Part shown: in pieces, positions 49,296 through 58,492 of the stretch | How the letters are laid out: each line of letters begins with the position of its first letter | Numbering within the stretch: position 1 is the stretch's first letter | DNA from: Planctomycetota bacterium | Lineage (GTDB): Bacteria > Planctomycetota > UBA1135 > UBA2386 | DNA length: 64,000 nucleotides | Assembly: GCA_021776805.1 (NCBI GenBank) | Contig: JAJFFD010000045.1 | Span: forward strand, 47,206-111,205 | Direction: 5' to 3' | The notes under the pieces: model-generated | Database searches by the model: none | Told to the model about the DNA's origin: nothing | What the model saw: the letters and a program-made list of their open reading frames with translations, nothing else | Made by a program: the position numbers and the translations under genes

Positions 49296-51734
49296 CTACT
49301 TCAGGTCAATCCTCGGTTTGACTTCGTCTGTCCTGTTCGTCACCTCGAACTCGACTTCCCCCTCGAGACCATCATCCGTCGAGAACTCGACCTTCCAGTT
49401 TCCGGGAGGCAGGGTGTAGTTGAGCAGGTGGGGCCGGGTCGGAGATGTGGAGAGTTTGCCCTCGTACTCGTGAAGCACTTCACCGGCGCTGTTCAGAATG
49501 CGGTACTTGCGCGAAGTGGATTTCGGTTCACCCGGGGGCCACCACACTTCACAACGCAGGGGGGCGCCAGCCTGTATCGACAAGCTGATCGGCGTGGTCT
49601 GGCCGGCAACGATCTCTACATCGCCCTTGAGGCTCACCATGCCCTTGAAGTAGCCGGAGATGCTGTACTCACCAGGACTCAGGTTTTCTGCGAACACCTC
49701 CTTTCGACGGCCGAGCGAGATCGTCGTGTTGCCCCAACCATGTTCTCCTTTGAGGTAGACCTTGGGCTCAAAGTCCTCGGCGCCTTCGCCCCGCTCGACT
49801 GTGATCATGGCTGCACCAGCGGGTTCGGTGATCAGGATACCCGTATCGACCGTGGCCCCCGGCGGCATCTCGAACCAGTCGGTCTCGGCCAGGACGACCT
49901 CATCCTCTTCGAGGATCAATCGAAAGCGGCAGGGCTTGACTCTTTCGACGCGGAAGGCGCCATCCTCGATCTTGATGCCCGGACGGAACCAGCGATTGTC
50001 CGAGTGCAGGGTGACGGTCGCCGCCATGGGATTGCGGATGCGTCCAGCCACGTCATCGATGCGACCGTGGACGATGCCATTCTCCTGCTTGCCGGGCTTG
50101 TTGTAGCTCGCCTGGAGTTCCGTTCGTCCACGATTGGGGAGCACCCCGGACGCTTTCGGAATCGGCGCCGCGTCCTTGGGTGCATCGAATGGGGCCTGCA
50201 CCCGGATCTCGTAGCTCGAGTCCGCGAGGCAGAGGAATCGAAACACACCCTCGCGGTCGCTAACCAGCACGTGTTGCTTGCCGCCCTTCTTTTCGTCGGC
50301 AAGGGTGATGAACAGGTTGGGGATCGGAAATCCATCAGCGAATAGTACGCGGCCTTCGATCGTGAGCCCGTCGTCGATGACCGGGTCCCAGCGGGACTCT
50401 TCTCCGGGGGCGATCTGAACCTCAGCCTGGGTATAGGCCACAGACTCTCCAGTCCCCCAGCCGCTTTCCTGATGCCGCTGCGCGAAGAGGAAGACCAAAC
50501 CCGCTGTGACTCCCTCGACTCGGTATCGCCCTTCCGGGCCGGTGATCGCGGCCTGGTAGCCAAAGGCCTCGTCGAAGTCGATCTGTCCGCCGGCCAGGAA
50601 GGAAGTTCGTGGCTTGCGGTCGTAGACTCGGATCGCAGCTTGATCGAGGGGGTTGCCTTCGCCATCGCTGACGCTGCCGATGATCGTCGCCGCCAGTTCG
50701 AGTGTCGGCGAAATCACCGTTGCGTTCTTGGCTTCGATCGCCACTTCACTTCGCCAAAGACCGTAGCCCTTGGCGCGGATGGCAATCGGATGGGAGCCGG
50801 TGGCGAGTCCATCGATTCGGAAGAAGCCTTCCTCGTCAGTCTCCGCTGTACGAACCGTCCATTGCTCGATGATGCGCTCGCCTTGGAATTTGAGGCGGTC
50901 CGGACGCTTGCCCACCGCAACGAATGCTCCAGCGACGGGCTTGCCACTCGTGTTGGTGACGGTTCCATGGAGGTCTCCGCCATCGGCAAGGAGGGTCAAC
51001 TCGACGCGGGCCGGTGCTTGTGACTTGTCGACGATGTCCAAATCGATGAGCTTGGAAGGCGCGAAGCCGACGGCCACCGCCCCGAGGGATTGCTCAGGGT
51101 TGAGCTGATCGAGGGAGAACTCTCCGTCAGCATCGGTGAATGCGGTGATATGTCCTCCGCTCCAGCCGGTATTGGAGGATTGGAGCCAGATGCCGGCTCC
51201 TGCGACCCGCCTGCCCTGCGGATCCTTCACGCTGCCTTGAACAGAGATGCCACCTGCGAGCTCGAAGGTCACATCCTGGATGCCGCCCTCGACGGTGACC
51301 TTCTTTTCGTCGCTGCGATCAGAGGTCAGAGACGATGGGCCCCGCGGTACCTCGGTGAAAACGATGACGCCGTCCGAGTCGGTTTTGCCACGGTCGTAGG
51401 CAGTGTACGGCAGGCGCGGAACCGAGCGCCGCAGGTAAACCATGACTCCGACAGCGGGGGAATTGTCAGGCCAGACGGCGGTGACTCGCAGTCGGCCTGG
51501 GCCTGCGGGGTTGGCGGCTTCCCTCCGTTCGGCCTCTGAACGGTCCTCGCTATTGCTGATCGCCTCTTCGGCTGCAGCTTCCAGGTCCACACTGTCAGGA
51601 TCGACCGCCTGGGTTTCGGCTGCGCTGGTTTCGATCGAGGTCGGGTTGCCGGTGCTCGTGTACCACCAAAGCCAGCCGGCGCCGGCGACGGCCAGGGTGA
51701 GCAGGGCGACGACGAGGACTCGCGATTGTGGCAT
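49296..51734 (-). CDS. Membrane-anchored protein with carboxypeptidase regulatory-like repeats
   Basis: MPQSRVLVVALLTLAVAGAGWLWWY is an uncleaved anchor or signal. After an acidic linker come at least five carboxypeptidase regulatory-like (CNA-B/transthyretin-fold) beta sandwiches, visible as repeated patterns such as GSVKDPQGRRVAGAGIWLQ, GTVTNTSGKPVAGAFVAVG, GSVSDGEGNPLDQAAIRVYD and GRVLFADGFPIPNLFITLAD. There is no enzyme domain. It is probably an envelope structural or binding protein facing the periplasm. The frame extends to 51758 but the ATG at 51734 sits directly before the anchor. It is divergent from the PQQ-propeller gene. Confidence 0.82.
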   Translation of the reverse strand: MPQSRVLVVALLTLAVAGAGWLWWYTSTGNPTSIETSAAETQAVDPDSVDLEAAAEEAISNSEDRSEAERREAANPAGPGRLRVTAVWPDNSPAVGVMVYLRRSVPRLPYTAYDRGKTDSDGVIVFTEVPRGPSSLTSDRSDEKKVTVEGGIQDVTFELAGGISVQGSVKDPQGRRVAGAGIWLQSSNTGWSGGHITAFTDADGEFSLDQLNPEQSLGAVAVGFAPSKLIDLDIVDKSQAPARVELTLLADGGDLHGTVTNTSGKPVAGAFVAVGKRPDRLKFQGERIIEQWTVRTAETDEEGFFRIDGLATGSHPIAIRAKGYGLWRSEVAIEAKNATVISPTLELAATIIGSVSDGEGNPLDQAAIRVYDRKPRTSFLAGGQIDFDEAFGYQAAITGPEGRYRVEGVTAGLVFLFAQRHQESGWGTGESVAYTQAEVQIAPGEESRWDPVIDDGLTIEGRVLFADGFPIPNLFITLADEKKGGKQHVLVSDREGVFRFLCLADSSYEIRVQAPFDAPKDAAPIPKASGVLPNRGRTELQASYNKPGKQENGIVHGRIDDVAGRIRNPMAATVTLHSDNRWFRPGIKIEDGAFRVERVKPCRFRLILEEDEVVLAETDWFEMPPGATVDTGILITEPAGAAMITVERGEGAEDFEPKVYLKGEHGWGNTTISLGRRKEVFAENLSPGEYSISGYFKGMVSLKGDVEIVAGQTTPISLSIQAGAPLRCEVWWPPGEPKSTSRKYRILNSAGEVLHEYEGKLSTSPTRPHLLNYTLPPGNWKVEFSTDDGLEGEVEFEVTNRTDEVKPRIDLK

Positions 51735-51837
51735 CGGGGAAGGGTTGGTCCGAACCAAGAAATCTTAGGTGTTCGGAGGATCAAGGCCTAGAGATCTCGG
51801 CAGCTGGTAGTCAGTCATGATGGCCTGCATTCATCAG

Positions 51838-51858
51838 TCTCGCGCAAAAAGCGCGAGA
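51838..51858. repeat. Palindrome in divergent intergenic region
   Basis: TCTCGCGC, AAAAA, GCGCGAGA: an 8-base perfect inverted repeat between two divergent genes. It could be an operator or a transcript hairpin; no T-tract follows on either strand. Confidence 0.45.
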
Positions 51859-51937
51859 AGCCCTTTGGCGCCCAGCAAATCTGGCCCGTATGACGGGCAC
51901 AGCCATCAACCTCGCCGCCCAGAGAAGGGGATCCGGA

Positions 51938-53902
51938 ATGACCTTCGTACAATCCATCACCTCGTCACTCTTCGCCGTCACCCTCGCAAGTGCCGTCGCC
52001 GCGCAATCCGATTGGCCGCAGTTTCGCGGCGCTCTTGGCGACGGCGTCGCTGTGCCGCAGGGCGTAGCCCATCACTGGGCAGAGGACGGCCCGCCGGAGT
52101 TGTGGCGTAGAGATTTTGGTTCCGGCTTCTCGACGGTGACTTCAGTTGGCGATCGGCTCTACACCATGGGTGCTACTGCTGGTCAGGAAGAGGTCTTCTG
52201 CCTGGACGCTCGGAGCGGCGAAACGCTCTGGGCTGCGGCCCTCGGGGAGCGCTTTGAAGACAAGTTCGGTGATGGCCCGAGAGCCACGCCTACGGTCGAC
52301 GATGACATGCTGTTCGTCGTGTCCTCGAGGATGAACCTGGCGGCTTTCTCGATCGCCAATACAGAGATGGTTTGGCAAAGGAACTTGATCGAGGAGTACG
52401 GAATCCGCCAGCCTCGCTACGGATTCTCGCCTTCAGTCTTGGTCGTCGAGGGCATGGTAATTCTCGAAATCGGCGGAGGTAAAGGCAAAGGAGTCGCTGC
52501 CTTTGAGCGCGAGACCGGTGAAGTTCTGTGGACAGCGCTGGACGGAAGGCCCGGAGCTTCGACTCCTCTGTATGTAGAGATTGCCGGAGTTCCTCAGCTG
52601 ATCTTCAACCGACCGCGAATGATTGCCTCGGTCTCCCTCGACGGCGAAGTGCTTTGGACCCATGAGGCAGGTGCTGACGTCATTGCCATGGCTCAGTATG
52701 TCGCACCCAATTTCCTGCTGACCTCTTCCGCCCTCATGGGGCAGGGTGGTGTCATGTTGCGAGTAAGCAAGTCAGACGAGGTATTCTCAGTTGAGAAGCA
52801 CTGGGTCAACCGCCGCTTTCGCAATCACTTCAACAACGCAGTTCATGTGAATGGTCATCTCTTCGGTTTTGACAATTCGACTCTCCGCTGCCTCGACGCC
52901 GAGACCGGTGAAATCGCCTGGTCGCAGCGTGGCTTCGGCAAGGGCTCTCTGATCGCATGCGAGGACGTCTTGTATGTGCTCGGTGACCAGGGGACCTTGG
53001 CTCTCGTTGCAGCCGAAGCGGATGCTTACCGCGAGCTTGGGCGTCGGCAGGCCATGGAGGGGAGGTGCTGGACCTCGCCATCCCTCGCCAGCGGTCGTCT
53101 ATTCGTCCGCAATCTGGAAGAGATGGTGGCGTACGATGTGGCTGCAGCCGCAGGCGAGGCGAGTGTGGACGCCCTGCCCGAAGATGCTGCAGAGAAGCCA
53201 GCTCGCCCAAGCGCTGTGGAAGCGGAGGAACTGCAGCTCTCCGATATCCTGCAGCGATACACGGCTGCCCGCGGCGGTCTGGATCGATGGCGCGAGGTCG
53301 ATACTTTGGCATCGACGGGGACCTTCACTGCCTTCAGTGAGAGTGGTCCCTTCACCATGCAGCGGCGCCGCGATCACCTGTACAAATTTGAGTTCAGCAT
53401 GGGCGGCAAGATGGATGCGCGCGGCCGCGACAGCGAAGACCTCTGGTGGCGCTATCACCGCTTCGGGATCACCGAGTCAGCGCGAGTCGAGATGGAGGGC
53501 TACCACCGACAGATGAAGCGCGCCTCGATGTTCGAGCCGGCTCTGCTCGCCGCCGATGAAAAGGGAATCAAGGTCAAGTTGCTGGTCGAGGGCGAGGTTG
53601 ACGCGCAGGCGACAGTTGATCTGGAGCTGACCTTCCCCGATGAGTCCGTCGAGACTTGGCACTTGCATGCTGAAACCTACCTCGAGGTCGCAGTCGATTC
53701 GATCATCGTCGACATGAACCAAGCGCGTGAGCCCATGGAAAAGCGGGTGTTCTATTCCGACTTCCGCGAGGTTGATGGTCTGGTCCTGCCCTTCTATCTG
53801 GCGATGGAGTTCGGTGCACGCTTGGAGGAGCTGGAGTTTGCCCAGGTGAGGGTCAACCCAGAATTGGACCCGGCGCTCTTCGAGATGTCGCAGAAGGATT
53901 AG
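51938..53902 (+). CDS. Secreted PQQ-like beta-propeller protein with LolA-like C-terminal domain
   Basis: MTFVQSITSSLFAVTLASAVAAQ is a signal peptide. QSDWPQFRGALGDGVA opens an eight-bladed-type PQQ-like propeller (residues about 25-420) whose blades repeat patterns such as FCLDARSGETLWAAALG, VAAFERETGEVLWTA, LRCLDAETGEIAWSQ. The C-terminal region (about 440-654) begins ILQRYTAARGGLDRWREVDTL, the usual start of outer-membrane lipoprotein-carrier-like domains that hold a lipid. No PQQ-dehydrogenase catalytic residues are evident, so it is probably not an enzyme. The longer frame from 51890 only adds residues before the signal. AAGGGG precedes the ATG. Confidence 0.85.
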   Translation: MTFVQSITSSLFAVTLASAVAAQSDWPQFRGALGDGVAVPQGVAHHWAEDGPPELWRRDFGSGFSTVTSVGDRLYTMGATAGQEEVFCLDARSGETLWAAALGERFEDKFGDGPRATPTVDDDMLFVVSSRMNLAAFSIANTEMVWQRNLIEEYGIRQPRYGFSPSVLVVEGMVILEIGGGKGKGVAAFERETGEVLWTALDGRPGASTPLYVEIAGVPQLIFNRPRMIASVSLDGEVLWTHEAGADVIAMAQYVAPNFLLTSSALMGQGGVMLRVSKSDEVFSVEKHWVNRRFRNHFNNAVHVNGHLFGFDNSTLRCLDAETGEIAWSQRGFGKGSLIACEDVLYVLGDQGTLALVAAEADAYRELGRRQAMEGRCWTSPSLASGRLFVRNLEEMVAYDVAAAAGEASVDALPEDAAEKPARPSAVEAEELQLSDILQRYTAARGGLDRWREVDTLASTGTFTAFSESGPFTMQRRRDHLYKFEFSMGGKMDARGRDSEDLWWRYHRFGITESARVEMEGYHRQMKRASMFEPALLAADEKGIKVKLLVEGEVDAQATVDLELTFPDESVETWHLHAETYLEVAVDSIIVDMNQAREPMEKRVFYSDFREVDGLVLPFYLAMEFGARLEELEFAQVRVNPELDPALFEMSQKD

Positions 53903-53965
53903 AAAGAGCAGTGCCGATGCGCAGTTTTTGTCCTGCCTGGTCAAGGCCGTGGATACCGTCCTGGC

Positions 53966-55081
53966 ATGACTCGCCGCAACTTCCTGCTGCTTATTGCCTG
54001 CCTTCTCCTGTCGCAGCTGCTCGTCGCTCAATCCCGAAGCTATCCATTCAACCAGCGCCGTGTGCTTGGCAATGGCAGCGATCTCAGTGCTTCCCTCTCC
54101 TTTGGTGACCTGGACGGCGATGGTGACCTGGATGCGGTCGTCGCCAATGGCCGGCATTGGCCTCAGCAGAACGAGATCTTCTTCAATCAGGGGGCTGGCG
54201 TGTTTCTTCTCTCCCGGCCACTTGGAGTTGACCGCGCCACTTCCTATTCGGTTCCCTTGGCCGATCTGGACGGCGACGGGGATCTGGACATCGTTGTCGG
54301 CAACGACCGCGTGCGCAGCATGATCTTCCTCAATCAGGGGGATGGCAACTTCCTGAGCGCTGGGAGAATCGGCATCGAGACCAACACCCGCAGCGTTACT
54401 TTGGCGGACCTGGATGGAGATGGTGATGCGGATGCTCTGTTCACCAACCGTGGAGCTCAAAACCAGATCTACTTCAACGATGGCGAGGCGGGATTCGAGC
54501 GATCACAGTCCTTCGGCTCGAATGATGATTCGACCATCGACGTTCTGCCGGCAGATATCGACCAGGATGGAGACCTCGACCTGGTATTGGCAAATCGGGA
54601 TGGGCAGCCCAACTATGTCTACCTGAACGATGGTGACGCCAGCTTCGGTGAGCCTGTGAAGTTTGGCACGGGCACAGACGAGACTCGTGCCGTGGGAGTG
54701 GCTGACATGGATGGAGATGGCAATCTCGACATCGTGACAGGCAATATCGGCGAAGCCAATGGAGTGTACTTCTCCGATGGTGAGGGTGGCTTTTCATCGG
54801 CGGTGAGCTTCGGTCGAGCCGACGGCAGAACCTACTCGGTGATCGTTGCCGACATGGATCTGGATGAGGACCCGGATATCGTGGTAGGCAACCTGGGGAA
54901 GAACACGGTCTACTTCAATTCTGGCGACGGCAGAACCTTCGTCGCGGTCGACTTCGGTGCCGCGGAGCACATGACCTATGGAGTAGCGGTCGGTGATCTG
55001 AATGGCGACGGTTATCCGGATGTCGGCGCGGCCAACTCCGGCGGCTTGAACGTGATCTATATCAGTCGGCCGGTGCGTTGA
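53966..55081 (+). CDS. Secreted FG-GAP/VCBS repeat protein
   Basis: The signal peptide MTRRNFLLLIACLLLSQLLVAQ is followed by seven FG-GAP repeats of about 45-50 residues. Each has a calcium-binding loop of the form DxDGDGDxD: LDGDGDLDAVVA, LDGDGDLDIVVG, LDGDGDADALF, IDQDGDLDLVL, MDGDGNLDIVTG, MDLDEDPDIVVG, LNGDGYPDVGAA. This predicts a seven-bladed integrin-alpha-like propeller on the cell surface or in the periplasm, binding calcium. It lies 63 bp after the PQQ-propeller gene on the same strand and is probably co-expressed. Ligand unknown. Confidence 0.9.
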   Translation: MTRRNFLLLIACLLLSQLLVAQSRSYPFNQRRVLGNGSDLSASLSFGDLDGDGDLDAVVANGRHWPQQNEIFFNQGAGVFLLSRPLGVDRATSYSVPLADLDGDGDLDIVVGNDRVRSMIFLNQGDGNFLSAGRIGIETNTRSVTLADLDGDGDADALFTNRGAQNQIYFNDGEAGFERSQSFGSNDDSTIDVLPADIDQDGDLDLVLANRDGQPNYVYLNDGDASFGEPVKFGTGTDETRAVGVADMDGDGNLDIVTGNIGEANGVYFSDGEGGFSSAVSFGRADGRTYSVIVADMDLDEDPDIVVGNLGKNTVYFNSGDGRTFVAVDFGAAEHMTYGVAVGDLNGDGYPDVGAANSGGLNVIYISRPVR

Positions 55082-55107
55082 AACGGACTTGGAGCGATTG
55101 TGCTACC

Positions 55108-55332
55108 ATGGGCAACATGACCCGGTCAAAGGGAAGCACCGATCCGGAGGGGAAAGCAGCGCTCGCCTTTCGCGAAGCACAGGAAGATCGACGCGCTCAG
55201 CGCCTCGCACACCGGCTGAAGCGCTGGAAGGAATATGATCGAGCCTACGTGATGGGGGGGCTCGCGATCGCAATCCTGGTGCTTGCCTATCTACTGCTCG
55301 CCTTCAGGCGACTCGGCGGATCATGGTTCTGA
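55108..55332 (+). CDS. Small single-pass membrane protein, unknown
   Basis: About 74 residues from this ATG: a charged N-terminal helix (KAALAFREAQEDRRAQRLAHRL) and one C-terminal membrane segment (MGGLAIAILVLAYLLLAF). The frame also allows TTG 55078 (overlapping the FG-GAP stop) and ATG 55117; a TACCAT box 7 nt before 55117 suggests that codon could be the real start. The family is not recognised. It converges with the S51 peptidase gene. Confidence 0.55.
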   Translation: MGNMTRSKGSTDPEGKAALAFREAQEDRRAQRLAHRLKRWKEYDRAYVMGGLAIAILVLAYLLLAFRRLGGSWF

Positions 55333-55353
55333 GCTGAGCTCGCCGAGCGCAGC

Positions 55354-56166
55354 CTAGTCGATCATCGCGGATTCGAGCTTCTCCTCGACGACCTTGCCGG
55401 CGACGACTTTGACGAGATATGAGTTTGCACCTTCACGCGTGTGCACTGCCCGCTTGACCTTGTCGTCCAAGAAGTAGATGCCGGCGTTGTTGTCGCAGGC
55501 ATAGCCAGGCTTCATTTCACCGGCGAGGATCATGCGGTGATAGGTGGGCCGGCGCTGTTCCTCGGCGTCGTAGTGGGGGGAGTGGCTACCCTTCAGGAAA
55601 CCCAGGCAGCTGACCTTGCTCAACTCCTTGGGACGTGAGTCGGTGGTGCCTTCTTCGAACCAGCAGAGGGAGCCGGCGCTCGCTCCGCCGAGGACGATGC
55701 CCTGATCCCAGGCCTTCCGCAGGACCTTGTCGATTCCCTGGGCACGCCAGATGGCTTGTTGGTTGAGGGTGTTGCCACCGGAGACGACGATCCCATCCAT
55801 CGAGAGCAACACTTCCTCCCAGCTTTGGTCCATCCGATAGCTGGCGATGAAGCTGGTTTGTACCTGGGGCTCGACATCGAGGCTTGCGCAGTTCTTGTAC
55901 CAGCGCAGCTGACCTGACTCCCGGTCCGCGGAAGCCGTCGGCAAGTAGCAGAGCCGGGGCCGTTCCTTCCCGGTGAGGCTGGCCATGTACTTGATGAAAG
56001 TAGTCCCGAAGCCGCCACCGGCGATGAGGATCTTGCGTCCCTTGTCCTGAGGATTGGCCCGGTCCTCATGCTTGGGGGAGCTGCTCGTGCAAGAGATCGC
56101 TGTGCTGCCTGCTCCGATGCCAACGGCGCCCAACGCGGTACTTGCCAGGAATTCTCTTCTCTTCAT
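55354..56166 (-). CDS. Tat-exported S51-family peptidase (cyanophycinase/peptidase E-like)
   Basis: The N-terminus MKRREFLASTALGAVGIGAGS is a twin-arginine signal (RRxFL), so the protein is exported folded. The body has ILIAGGGFG, CYLPTAS, IVVSGGNTLNQQAIW and GIVLGGASAGSLCWFEEG, where the Ser of GASAGS is the S51 nucleophile, with a downstream His in SHSPHYDAEE. The family includes cyanophycinase and Asp-dipeptidase E; substrate choice cannot be made here. GAGG lies upstream of the ATG. It sits alone, with a 290-bp spacer before the divergent glycan cluster in which I see no further feature. Confidence 0.9.
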   Translation of the reverse strand: MKRREFLASTALGAVGIGAGSTAISCTSSSPKHEDRANPQDKGRKILIAGGGFGTTFIKYMASLTGKERPRLCYLPTASADRESGQLRWYKNCASLDVEPQVQTSFIASYRMDQSWEEVLLSMDGIVVSGGNTLNQQAIWRAQGIDKVLRKAWDQGIVLGGASAGSLCWFEEGTTDSRPKELSKVSCLGFLKGSHSPHYDAEEQRRPTYHRMILAGEMKPGYACDNNAGIYFLDDKVKRAVHTREGANSYLVKVVAGKVVEEKLESAMID

Positions 56167-56457
56167 GATGCCTGCCTCGATCCTGTTCTGCTTGTGAAGG
56201 GTTTGCGGAGCACCAAGAGAAGGGAAGGGTCAGGCCAGGGCAAGCAGCAAGCAGATACGGGCGCCAGTTGCACCGATAGATTGTCAGGGCGATTCGGGAC
56301 TGCCCCTTCACAGCAAGTCATCCTGACTAAGGACTGGACAGGCCGGAGGCCCACGGACATGGTGTGCCAGGACCTCGTATGGCCGGACTCTGCAGATGCT
56401 GGCTAGCTCCAGAATCTTGCATTCGCTTCTGTTCCTCTATCCCCTCAAATCGCATCG

Positions 56458-57399
56458 ATGAATCAGGAAGACTCCTTGGGAAGCGTCGAGCCAGTTGCCG
56501 GAGTCAAGGTCGTGCCCGAGCAGTCTCAGGCATCAAGCAAGGCCGTGAGCGTGGTGATCCCCGCCTACAATGAAGAGGCTCACGTAGGCGGCCAGATTGC
56601 AGCGGTCGACAAGATCTTGCGGCAGACAGGATGGACCTTCGAGATTCTGGTGGTGGATGACGGGTCTTCAGACGGCACTGGAACTGCGGCGGCCAAGGAA
56701 GGGGTGCGCGTCATCCAGCATCGACAGAACCGTGGCTATGGTGCTGCACTCAAGACGGGGGTTTCGGAGGCGGCTTACCCGTGGATTCTCATCACCGATG
56801 CGGATGGGACTTATCCCCCCGAGGCGATCCCCGAGATCCTGGCGCGCTCCGTTGATTGCGAGATGGTGATCGGCGTGCGCGATGGCGAGAAGACCTCAGT
56901 TCCTCTCGTGCGTCGTCCAGCCAAGTGGTTCTTGGGTTGCCTGGCCAGTTACTTGGCTGGACAGAAGTTACCCGACCTGAACTCCGGACTGCGACTCATG
57001 CGCAAGGAGCTCATCGCGGCCTACAAGCCACTCCTTCCCGAGGGGTTCTCCTTTACGACGACGATTACCGTTGCCGCGGCCTGCAACCGCCATGACGTGA
57101 ACCATGTTTCGATCGACTACCATGCGCGATTGGGCCAGTCGAAGATCAGGCCGAGGCATGCCTATGATTTTCTTCTGCTCATCCTGCGCACCATGGTCTT
57201 TTTCGATCCCTTGAAGGTGTTCATGCCCCTGGGTGCGATTCTCGCCCTGGCTGGAGTCGCCAAGCTCATCTATGACCTGACACTCAGCAATCTCTCGGAG
57301 AGTGCAGTCTTGGGTCTACTGGGGGCTCTGGTCATCTGGTCCATGGGCCTGTTGGCAGACTTGAACGTCCGCCTTCTGAAGGACCGGGCCCAGAGCTGA
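56458..57399 (+). CDS. Family 2 glycosyltransferase (polyprenyl-phosphate sugar transferase type)
   Basis: VSVVIPAYNEEAHVGGQI, EILVVDDGSSDGTG and ITDADGTYPPEAIPEIL (DxD metal site) define a GT2 of the dolichol-phosphate-mannose-synthase/DPM type. Two C-terminal membrane helices (about 243-300) follow, as in undecaprenyl-phosphate sugar transferases. It would load a sugar on a lipid carrier at the cytoplasmic face. This is the first gene of the 56-64 kb envelope-glycan cluster and fits with the downstream flippase-like and GT39 genes. The sugar is unknown. The start ATG at 56458 lacks a strong Shine-Dalgarno sequence. Confidence 0.9.
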   Translation: MNQEDSLGSVEPVAGVKVVPEQSQASSKAVSVVIPAYNEEAHVGGQIAAVDKILRQTGWTFEILVVDDGSSDGTGTAAAKEGVRVIQHRQNRGYGAALKTGVSEAAYPWILITDADGTYPPEAIPEILARSVDCEMVIGVRDGEKTSVPLVRRPAKWFLGCLASYLAGQKLPDLNSGLRLMRKELIAAYKPLLPEGFSFTTTITVAAACNRHDVNHVSIDYHARLGQSKIRPRHAYDFLLLILRTMVFFDPLKVFMPLGAILALAGVAKLIYDLTLSNLSESAVLGLLGALVIWSMGLLADLNVRLLKDRAQS

Positions 57400-57553
57400 G
57401 GGCAATAGCCCAGGCGCGGGCACTCTACTTCTTGCCTGGATATGCATGTCGCCCTAGGGTGGCCCACGGATCGTTGTCAGGGAGGCCGCGGGCCAATCCG
57501 TGGAGAATCCTCAGCGGGGATCCACACCCCTACCCGATGGATTCTTGGCTGCC

Positions 57554-58492
57554 ATGAAACCTTGGGCCAAAGCACTCGTCAGCTTTGCGATCCTGGGCCT
57601 GCTGCTCGTCCTTCTTCCATGGTCTGAGCTCGGTGCTGCAGCGAGCAACGCATCTTGGAGTGTTTGGAGCTTCGTGCTGTTGGGGTTCATTGGCGGGCAC
57701 CTGCTGGGAGTTGCCAAGTGGCGCATGCTCGTCAATGCATCAGGGGCAAGTCTTTTGCCCGTTGCGGCTATTCGCTACTACGCAGCAGGACTCTTTGCAA
57801 ACCTCTGCCTGCCTTCGATCGTCGGGGGCGATGTGCTGCGAGCCGCACTCGCTGGAAAGGCGACCGGGCGCCTAGAAGTCGTGGTCCTGGCGGGTCTGGC
57901 CGATCGCCTGATCGATGTGGCTTCGCTGGCGGTCTTCATCGTCGGAGCTGGGTTCTTGATGGAAGATTTAGCTACTGCCGGGTCATCGCGGATGCTGGTT
58001 ATCTCGGTCATCGCTAGCGGTAGTGCCGGCTTGCTTGCACTCCCCTTTGTGCTGCGTATGCCGCTCAGGAGGTGGCCGCGAAAGCTGCGGCGAAAGGCGG
58101 GGCGCTTCGCGGTGGCCTTACGTTCCTTGCGCAGCAAGCCTTCGGCGGCGGTGGGAGCGATTCTCCTGTCCCTGTTGATTCAGGGATCATTCGTGCTGCT
58201 CAATGCATGGTTGGCTGCCTCTATCGGCATCGAGGTGCCATGGATTACATGGTTTCTGGTATGGCCCCTCGCTAAGTTTTCGGGCCTGATCCCCATCAGC
58301 TTGGGCGGGCTTGGCGTGCGCGATGGGGCCTTGGCAGCGCTCCTGGTTCCCTTTGGTGTACCTGCCGCTCAGGGCTTCGTGGTTTCCCTGCTGTGGCAAT
58401 CCGTATTGATCGCCGGCGGCCTCCTAAGTGGTGCACTGTGGTGGTATTCTCGCTCGAGTGATGAAGCAAGCTCCCCTCAGAACTGTCCATGA
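57554..58492 (+). CDS. Lysylphosphatidylglycerol synthase TM-region/flippase-like membrane protein (UPF0104)
   Basis: About 312 residues and eight membrane segments, with the family signatures RYYAAGLFANLCLPSIVGGDVLRA near residues 75-100 and PISLGGLGVRDGALAALLV near 250. These proteins resemble the flippase half of MprF and often accompany glycolipid or exopolysaccharide genes. Here it lies between a GT2 and an FAD enzyme, suggesting lipid-linked sugar or glycolipid movement across the membrane. The ATG at 57554 directly precedes the first helix; the frame extends to 57500. Its stop overlaps the next start by 4 nt. Confidence 0.85.
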   Translation: MKPWAKALVSFAILGLLLVLLPWSELGAAASNASWSVWSFVLLGFIGGHLLGVAKWRMLVNASGASLLPVAAIRYYAAGLFANLCLPSIVGGDVLRAALAGKATGRLEVVVLAGLADRLIDVASLAVFIVGAGFLMEDLATAGSSRMLVISVIASGSAGLLALPFVLRMPLRRWPRKLRRKAGRFAVALRSLRSKPSAAVGAILLSLLIQGSFVLLNAWLAASIGIEVPWITWFLVWPLAKFSGLIPISLGGLGVRDGALAALLVPFGVPAAQGFVVSLLWQSVLIAGGLLSGALWWYSRSSDEASSPQNCP

